Source of the DNA: an uncultured Verrucomicrobiota bacterium
GTDB taxonomy: Bacteria; Verrucomicrobiota; Verrucomicrobiia; Limisphaerales; UBA9464
NCBI GenBank assembly: GCA_903842505.1
Contig: CAIMMI010000053.1
Span: forward strand, 1-48,380
Reading direction: 5' to 3'
Length of the DNA: 48,380 nucleotides
Position 1 is the stretch's first letter. Each line of letters begins with the position of its first letter. Position numbers and translations under genes: made by a program. Of this stretch, positions 43,385 to 48,380 are shown in pieces. The notes beneath the pieces were generated by a model. The model saw only the letters and a list, made by a program, of their open reading frames with translations, was not told the DNA's origin and searched no databases.

Positions 43385-44578
43385 TCAAGGTTTCTTCACC
43401 GCTTCTCCAGAGTAGACCCGCACCTCCACGCCATCCGTAATCGAGTCGGGCGGGTTCAACACCAGGCGATCCGTTGCCGTCACGCCCCCGGACACCTCGA
43501 CCGTCATCCCGAGGTCGCGTCCCAGCGTGACCTTCCGCAATTCCACCCGGTTGTCCGGCTTCACCGTCGCTACCGTGGCGCCATCCGACCGGAACAACAG
43601 TGTGTTGGCTGGGATCGCCAGCGGAACGTCCCGTGAGATCCCGGTGAAGCGCACCTGCGCAAACCCGCCCGGCAACACCTGATGCCCCGGATTCGGCAGC
43701 TCGAGTTCCGTCAGCAGCGTCCGCGAGGCCGAGTCCATCGCACCCGAGGTTCGAATCACCTTCGCCGCCAGCGCTCGACTTCCCTTGCCGTCCAGCAGCA
43801 CCTCGGCAGCCAGCCCAGGCACCATCGCTCCCGCCGTCGCCTGCGGCACCCGGACGAAGACCCGCAGCGTGTCGACCTGCGCGATCCGGTAGAGCTCCAC
43901 GTTGCTCCCGGCCGCCACCAACTGTCCCACGTCGACCCGCCGCGCCGTCACCACGCCCGCGAACGGTGCCGTGATCCGCGCGAACCTCTGCAACTCCTCC
44001 AGACGATGCACGTTTGCCTCCGCCGATTCGACCTGCGCCGCCTTCAATCGAGCATCCGCCAGCTTCTCGTCCGTCTCCTGCTGCGACACCAGCGCCTCGC
44101 GTCGCATCTCGCGCCATCGCGCAGCCGTCGTTTCCGCCAACGCGGCCGCCGCCTGCATCTGCTTCAATTGCGCCCGCGCCGTCGACAACTCTTCGTTCAA
44201 CTCCGGCGTTTCCAATTCAGCCAGCAACGCACCCGCCTCCACCGTGGATCCCAACTCCGCGTGCCAACGCTTCACGTAACCCGACGCCCGCGCCAGGATC
44301 GAGGCATCGGTGAACGGCCGGACCTCCGCCGGCAACAGCAGCAGGCCACCCGCCTTCGAAGGTGCCGGCGAAACCACGCTCACGGTCACCAGCGCCAACT
44401 CGCGCGTCTCCGCCACCACCGCTCGCGCCTGACGCGCCCGGGGAAGCCACCCCATGGCGAAGGCCACACCCAGCACCAGCGCCAAAAGGACGATGTATAC
44501 CAACACGGAGGCTCCGCGGATGCGGGCCCGACCGCGTGCACCTTTCGTCAGGGTCGGACGTTCAGGAACGATTCTCAT
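43385..44578 (-). CDS. RND efflux periplasmic adaptor (HlyD/AcrA family)
   Basis: A 397-residue membrane-fusion protein. It has an N-terminal membrane anchor (about 25-44), a lipoyl-like half-motif (LLLPAEVRPFTDASILARASGYV), an alpha-helical hairpin (about 120-205, Ala/Glu/Arg-rich), the second lipoyl half (RITAPFAGVVTARRVDVGQLV), and beta-barrel and membrane-proximal domains to the end. It would link the RND pump in the inner membrane with an outer-membrane TolC-like channel, which is not encoded in the window. Its ATG overlaps the pump's stop by 4 bases, so pump and adaptor are translationally coupled. Confidence 0.92.
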   Translation of the reverse strand: MRIVPERPTLTKGARGRARIRGASVLVYIVLLALVLGVAFAMGWLPRARQARAVVAETRELALVTVSVVSPAPSKAGGLLLLPAEVRPFTDASILARASGYVKRWHAELGSTVEAGALLAELETPELNEELSTARAQLKQMQAAAALAETTAARWREMRREALVSQQETDEKLADARLKAAQVESAEANVHRLEELQRFARITAPFAGVVTARRVDVGQLVAAGSNVELYRIAQVDTLRVFVRVPQATAGAMVPGLAAEVLLDGKGSRALAAKVIRTSGAMDSASRTLLTELELPNPGHQVLPGGFAQVRFTGISRDVPLAIPANTLLFRSDGATVATVKPDNRVELRKVTLGRDLGMTVEVSGGVTATDRLVLNPPDSITDGVEVRVYSGEAVKKP

Positions 44579-47500
44579 GGAAAAAGGGTCTCGGGGCCGG
44601 ACTCGGACATCAGGTCAGAGGTCTTCTCCTTCGGGTCCCGTCCGCGGTGAACGAGCGTGAAGACCACCGGAACAAAGAGCAGCGTGGCCACCGTGGCCAT
44701 CACCAGACCACCGATCACCGCGCGACCCAGGGGCGCGTTCTGTTCGCCGCCTTCGCCCAGGCCAAGGCTCATGGGAACCATGCCCAGCGCCATCGCCAGC
44801 GCCGTCATCAGAACCGCCCGCAGACGCGTGCTGCCCGCCTTCAGCGCCGCCGACAGCGCATCTTCACCCAGGTTCATCGCGTCGCGCGCAAAGCTCACGA
44901 TCAGTACCGAGTTCGCCGTCGCCACGCCGACGCACATGATCGCCCCCATCAATGCCGGAACGCTCAACGACGTCCCCGTCACCCACAGGCCCCAAGCCAC
45001 CCCGGCCACCGCCCCCGGCAACGCCGTGATGATGATGAACGGATCCAGCCAGCTCTGGAAGTTCACCACCAGCAGCAGGTACACCAACACCACCGCCCCC
45101 ACCAACCCCAGCAACAACCCCCGGTAACTCGCTCGCATCGTCTCCGCCTGACCGCGCATCACGATGAAGCTCCCCTTCGGCAGGTCCTTCTTCGCCGCCT
45201 CCACCAAGGGTTCGATATCGCGCAACACGGACCCCAGATCCCGCCCATCCACACCGCCGAAAACGTCGATGACCGGAAGCACGTTGTAATGCGTCACCAC
45301 CGGCGGCGAGTTCGTCCGCGTGACGGTCGCCACGTTCGCCAGCACCTGCCCATCCCCCGCTCCCGCCACACTCGCACTCACCGGCACCGACATCAGCGCC
45401 TCCAGCGAATCCATCACGTGTTCCGGAGCCCGGATGTTCAGCAGGTACTGGATCCCGATCCTCGGGTTCAGCCAGTACGAGGGCGCTACCTGCCCGCTTC
45501 CATTCAGGCTCAGCAGCACCGAGTTCGCCACGTCCCGCTCCGTCAATCCGATCTCCGCCGCCTTCGCCCGATCCACTTCCACATGCAGGCGCGGTTGATC
45601 GGCCGGTTGCTGCACCCGCACGTCCACCGCCCCGGGCACCTGCCGGATCTTCGCCGCCAGCGCTGCCGCCACCGCCCGGTTCCCCATCTGGTCCCGTCCC
45701 ACGATCTGCACGTCGAACGGCGCCGGCAGGCCGAAGTTGATCGTCTGGCTGACGATGTCGGCCGGCAGGAAGTAGAACAGCGTCCCGGGAAACTCCTTCG
45801 ACAGCCGCGACCGCAGCCGACGCACGTGATCCACCGTCGGCCGATGCCCGTCCTTCAACGACACCAGCACGTCCGCATCGCCCGTGCCGATCAAACCGCT
45901 GTTCGAATAACTCAGCGCAATGCCCGAGTTCGGGATGCCGATGTTGTCGAGCACACCTGCGATCTCTTCGACTTCCTCCCGGATCACCGCCTCCACCTGA
46001 TCCACCAGGCGCACCGTCTCCTCGATCCGTGTGCCCGTCCGCGCCCGCAGGTGCAGCCGGATCTGTCCCGCGTCGACCGCCGGAAAGAAATCCTCCCCCA
46101 ACCGCCCATACAAAAACGCCGAAGCCCCGCACAGCAGAAGGAACGCCGTCGCGAACGCCACGCGATGGTGCAGCAACATTTCGAGCAATTCCCGGTATCC
46201 AGCCCGGAACCGACCGAAACCCCGTTCGAAGGCCTTCTGGACGCCCGCGAGTGGCTTCATCCAGATCGGCGTCTTCACCACCTCCCGACGCCGGATCATC
46301 GTGCCACCCGTCTCCCATTCCGCAGCGTCTTCCGCCGAACCCGACGCGTGACCCTGCCCGGCCCCAAGCGGAACATTTTTGTAGAACCACATCACCAGCG
46401 TCGGGATCAGCGTCCGGCTCAGCACGTAGCTCGCCAGCATCGCGAACACCACCGCCTCCGCCAACGGCACGAACAGGTGCCGCGCCACACCCGTCAGGAA
46501 GAACATCGGGACGAAAACAATGCAGATGCAGAGCGTGCTCACGAAAGCCGGCAAGGCGATCTCCTGTGCCCCATCCAGGATTGCCGTCTCCAGCGTCTTC
46601 CCGAACGACATCTGCCGATGGATGTTCTCGATCTCCACGGTCGCGTCGTCGACCAGGATCCCCACCGCCAGCGCCAACCCACCCAGCGTCATGAGGTTGA
46701 TCGTCTCCCCCAGCGCACTCAGCACCGCCAGCGACGCCAGCACGCTCAGCGGAATGGAAACCGCGATGATCAACGTGCTCCGCCAGGATCCCAGGAACAG
46801 CAGGATCATCACCGCCGTCAACCCGGCCGCGATCACGCCCTCCCGGATCACCCCGTCCACCGCCGCCCGCACGAACAGCGATTGATCCCCGAATTCCTTC
46901 ACCTCCAACTCCGGCGGCAGACCCGACACGATCCGCGGCATCGCCCCCTTCACGCTCGCGACCACATCCAGCGTCGACGCCACCCCGCTCTTCAGGATCG
47001 TCAGCAACGCCCCGCGCTGCCCGTCCTGGCGAACCACATTCTGCTGCGGTTGATATCCATCCCGCACATTCGCCACGTCCCGCACCCGGATCGTCGCCCC
47101 GTTCACCACCCGCACCGGCAGGTCGTTCAACTCCTCCAGCACCCGCGGTTGGCTGTTCACCGAGACGTCATACTCCGTCGGCCCGATCTTCATCGTCCCG
47201 GCCGGCAGGATCAGGCTCTGCGACGCAAACGCGTTCACCACGTCCTCCGCCTTCAGCCCCTTCGCCTTCAACGCCGGCAGGTCGAGATCCACCGACACCA
47301 CCCGCGTCTTCCCTCCATACGGCCACGGCACCTGCGCCCCGAACACCGTCGACAACCCCACCCGCACCTGGTTTTGCCCCAGGTCATACAGCTCCTGCTC
47401 CGAAAGCGTCTTCGAACTCAGCCCGTACTGCAGGATCGGAACCGTTGAAGCGTTGTACCGGATCACCAACGGCGGCGTCTGCCCCGGCGGCATCTGCCTC

Positions 47501-47850
47501 AGGATCGTCTGCGCAATGGCCGTGATCTGCGCCACCCCCGCATCAATCGACGCTCCCTCCCGCAGGAACACCTTGATGATCCCCACGCCGTTGTAGGCGT
47601 TCGACTCGACGTGCTCGATGTCATTGACCGTCGCCGACAGCGACCGCTCATGCCCGAACAGGATGCGCTGCTCGATCTCCTGCGCGCTCAGGCCCTGGTA
47701 CTGCCAGATGACCGAGATGACGGGGATGTTGATCGACGGGAAGATATCCGTCGGCGTCCGCAGCAGGATCAGCGGCGTCAACAGGATCAACACCAGCGCC
47801 GCCACCACGAAGGTGTACGGACGACGGAGGGCAAGGCGGACGATCCACAT
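44575..47850 (-). CDS. RND-family efflux pump, inner-membrane transporter
   Basis: A 1091-residue proton-driven RND transporter with twelve predicted helices and two large periplasmic loops. It starts MWIVRLALRRPYTFVVAA, followed by TPTDIFPSINIPVI. The helix-4 proton-relay motif reads GILVDDATVEIENIHR, with the paired Asp residues, and the second half has LMGAIMCVGVATANSVLIV and RAVLMTALAMALGMVPM. The motif form is closer to HAE/HAE1-like drug or organic-compound pumps than to CusA-type metal pumps, but the substrate is unassigned. The ATG at 47850 matches the family start; an upstream start would add 18 Pro-rich residues. Confidence 0.93.
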   Translation of the reverse strand: MWIVRLALRRPYTFVVAALVLILLTPLILLRTPTDIFPSINIPVISVIWQYQGLSAQEIEQRILFGHERSLSATVNDIEHVESNAYNGVGIIKVFLREGASIDAGVAQITAIAQTILRQMPPGQTPPLVIRYNASTVPILQYGLSSKTLSEQELYDLGQNQVRVGLSTVFGAQVPWPYGGKTRVVSVDLDLPALKAKGLKAEDVVNAFASQSLILPAGTMKIGPTEYDVSVNSQPRVLEELNDLPVRVVNGATIRVRDVANVRDGYQPQQNVVRQDGQRGALLTILKSGVASTLDVVASVKGAMPRIVSGLPPELEVKEFGDQSLFVRAAVDGVIREGVIAAGLTAVMILLFLGSWRSTLIIAVSIPLSVLASLAVLSALGETINLMTLGGLALAVGILVDDATVEIENIHRQMSFGKTLETAILDGAQEIALPAFVSTLCICIVFVPMFFLTGVARHLFVPLAEAVVFAMLASYVLSRTLIPTLVMWFYKNVPLGAGQGHASGSAEDAAEWETGGTMIRRREVVKTPIWMKPLAGVQKAFERGFGRFRAGYRELLEMLLHHRVAFATAFLLLCGASAFLYGRLGEDFFPAVDAGQIRLHLRARTGTRIEETVRLVDQVEAVIREEVEEIAGVLDNIGIPNSGIALSYSNSGLIGTGDADVLVSLKDGHRPTVDHVRRLRSRLSKEFPGTLFYFLPADIVSQTINFGLPAPFDVQIVGRDQMGNRAVAAALAAKIRQVPGAVDVRVQQPADQPRLHVEVDRAKAAEIGLTERDVANSVLLSLNGSGQVAPSYWLNPRIGIQYLLNIRAPEHVMDSLEALMSVPVSASVAGAGDGQVLANVATVTRTNSPPVVTHYNVLPVIDVFGGVDGRDLGSVLRDIEPLVEAAKKDLPKGSFIVMRGQAETMRASYRGLLLGLVGAVVLVYLLLVVNFQSWLDPFIIITALPGAVAGVAWGLWVTGTSLSVPALMGAIMCVGVATANSVLIVSFARDAMNLGEDALSAALKAGSTRLRAVLMTALAMALGMVPMSLGLGEGGEQNAPLGRAVIGGLVMATVATLLFVPVVFTLVHRGRDPKEKTSDLMSESGPETLFP

Positions 47851-48113
47851 GGCGGTTCCAGGGGGCGGACGATCAGGCGGGGGCGGCAGGCCGACTTCCG
47901 GCACCCACCCGGGTACCGCCGCACGAAGGTGGATCCATCAACAGCATCTCCCATGCTTGCGGACCCGAGCCTCGGATGGCCAATACAAGATTGCTGCCGC
48001 ACCGATAAAAGAAGACTGGGACATCGCCCCGACGCCGATACCGACCCCGCCCCAACACCATGGGACGCGGGCAAGTCGGGCAGCAGATCCATTCCGAACC
48101 CTGACCCGTCCTT

Positions 48114-48134
48114 GATCTGTCAAATGGACAGATC
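48114..48134. repeat. Perfect palindrome GATCTGTC-N5-GACAGATC
   Basis: Two perfect 8-base arms flank AAATG. It lies about 265 bases upstream of the RND pump start. It could be a repressor operator or the edge of a dispersed repeat; nothing in the window decides between them. Confidence 0.5.
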
Positions 48135-48164
48135 TGACCCCAGTGACCCCTTCCTCCGCGCCTT

Positions 48165-48286
48165 TCGTACTCGTACTCGTACTCGTACTCAGCCCGAAGG
48201 GCGGTACTCGTACTCGAACCGCAGCCTCCCCTCATCACCGCACCCTGCTCCCATCGCCCCGAGTACGAGTAGGAGTACGAGTACGA
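48165..48286. repeat. Hexanucleotide repeat block, TCGTAC units in inverted orientation
   Basis: TCGTAC is repeated about four times at 48165-48190, then GCCCGAAGGGC forms a small hairpin (48192-48202), more units follow at 48203-48216, and the reverse-complement form GAGTAC/GTACGA fills 48261-48286. The outer blocks can pair into a long stem. Read on the minus strand the block would encode Ser-Tyr and Glu-Tyr dipeptide runs, which I regard as non-genic. Confidence 0.8.
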
Positions 48287-48380
48287 CCGCAACCCGCGCG
48301 CACCCAAAACCCCTCCGCGCCTCTGCGGGGGATTCCTTCCTAATCCTCCTCCCGCCCAAGGCCCGGAGGGCCGACAGAAC

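Larger units (their letters stand above)
47851..48380. other. Intergenic stretch without a convincing gene
   Basis: This 530-base stretch upstream of the efflux pump has no reading frame with recognisable protein features on either strand. It contains a perfect 8-base-arm palindrome (48114-48134) and the GTACTC repeat block (48165-48286). A promoter for the pump must lie here, but I cannot pick one out by eye. Confidence 0.6.

Noticed and set aside
44362-47448. 1028-codon plus-strand reading frame opposite the efflux genes
   Set aside because: It is rich in Arg, His, Pro and Gln, has no domain features, and lies antisense to the well-supported RND pump and adaptor; high GC keeps it open.
47873-48307. 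Minus-strand reading frame with Ser-Tyr and Glu-Tyr repeats and several Cys
   Set aside because: The repeats are the translation of the TCGTAC array; the remainder has no family features and overlaps the pump's upstream region.

Overview
The window is about 48 kb of GC-rich chromosomal DNA that reads like a free-living Gram-negative member of the Verrucomicrobiota, probably close to the Pedosphaera/Limisphaerales group. This is inferred from content, not from a marker-gene tree. The pointers are a set of prepilin-type proteins resembling the verrucomicrobial 'Verru_Chthon cassette' A-D, a very large secreted subtilase ending in the phylum's usual tail, DUF1573, DUF4230 and DUF1499 proteins, and a two-domain acetylxylan-esterase-like enzyme. 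No rRNA, tRNA, CRISPR array, phage or transposase gene was found.

Layout. 1-4379: deoC, an SDR sugar-nucleotide epimerase, apaG and a secreted esterase. 4467-8305 (minus): a three-gene membrane cluster (DUF4230 protein, polytopic protein, coiled-coil protein with a trypsin-like tail). 8406-9665 (plus): a CLC antiporter of the fluoride type. 9702-10709 (minus): a DUF1573-cytochrome c fusion. 10710-11025: a long imperfect inverted repeat and a terminator. 11026-17018 (minus): a type IV pilus/type II secretion motor operon pilB2-pilT-pilB1-pilC. 17178-22505 (plus): DUF1499, then a zinc-related block of DksA-like, L33 and S18 proteins without usual zinc ligands, a terminator, a palindrome, and znuA-znuC-znuB-zur-hslR. 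22613-39667 (minus): brnT-brnA toxin-antitoxin, two GspG-like pilins, cassette D, B, C and A proteins, a giant subtilase, and a PfkB sugar kinase. 39844-41115 (plus): a secreted nuclease/phosphatase-family protein. 41122-42975 (minus): thrS with an attenuator-like leader. 43385-47850 (minus): an RND efflux pump with its adaptor. 47851-48380: no convincing gene, but hexanucleotide repeats.

How the genes work together. The 11-17 kb block supplies the cytoplasmic ATPases and inner-membrane platform of a pilus or secretion machine, and the 30.8-39 kb block supplies its pilin-like subunits. The giant subtilase is encoded directly after the pilin genes, so it is a plausible substrate or partner of that machine. 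The 17.8-22.5 kb block looks like a zinc-economy locus: import and repression of import by Zur, beside zinc-free forms of proteins that often carry zinc. Observations most worth following are a P-domain in the giant subtilase that appears split by a LamG domain with its halves in permuted order, the zinc-economy block, the uncharacterised DUF4230 cluster, the thrS leader, and three intergenic inverted-repeat elements.
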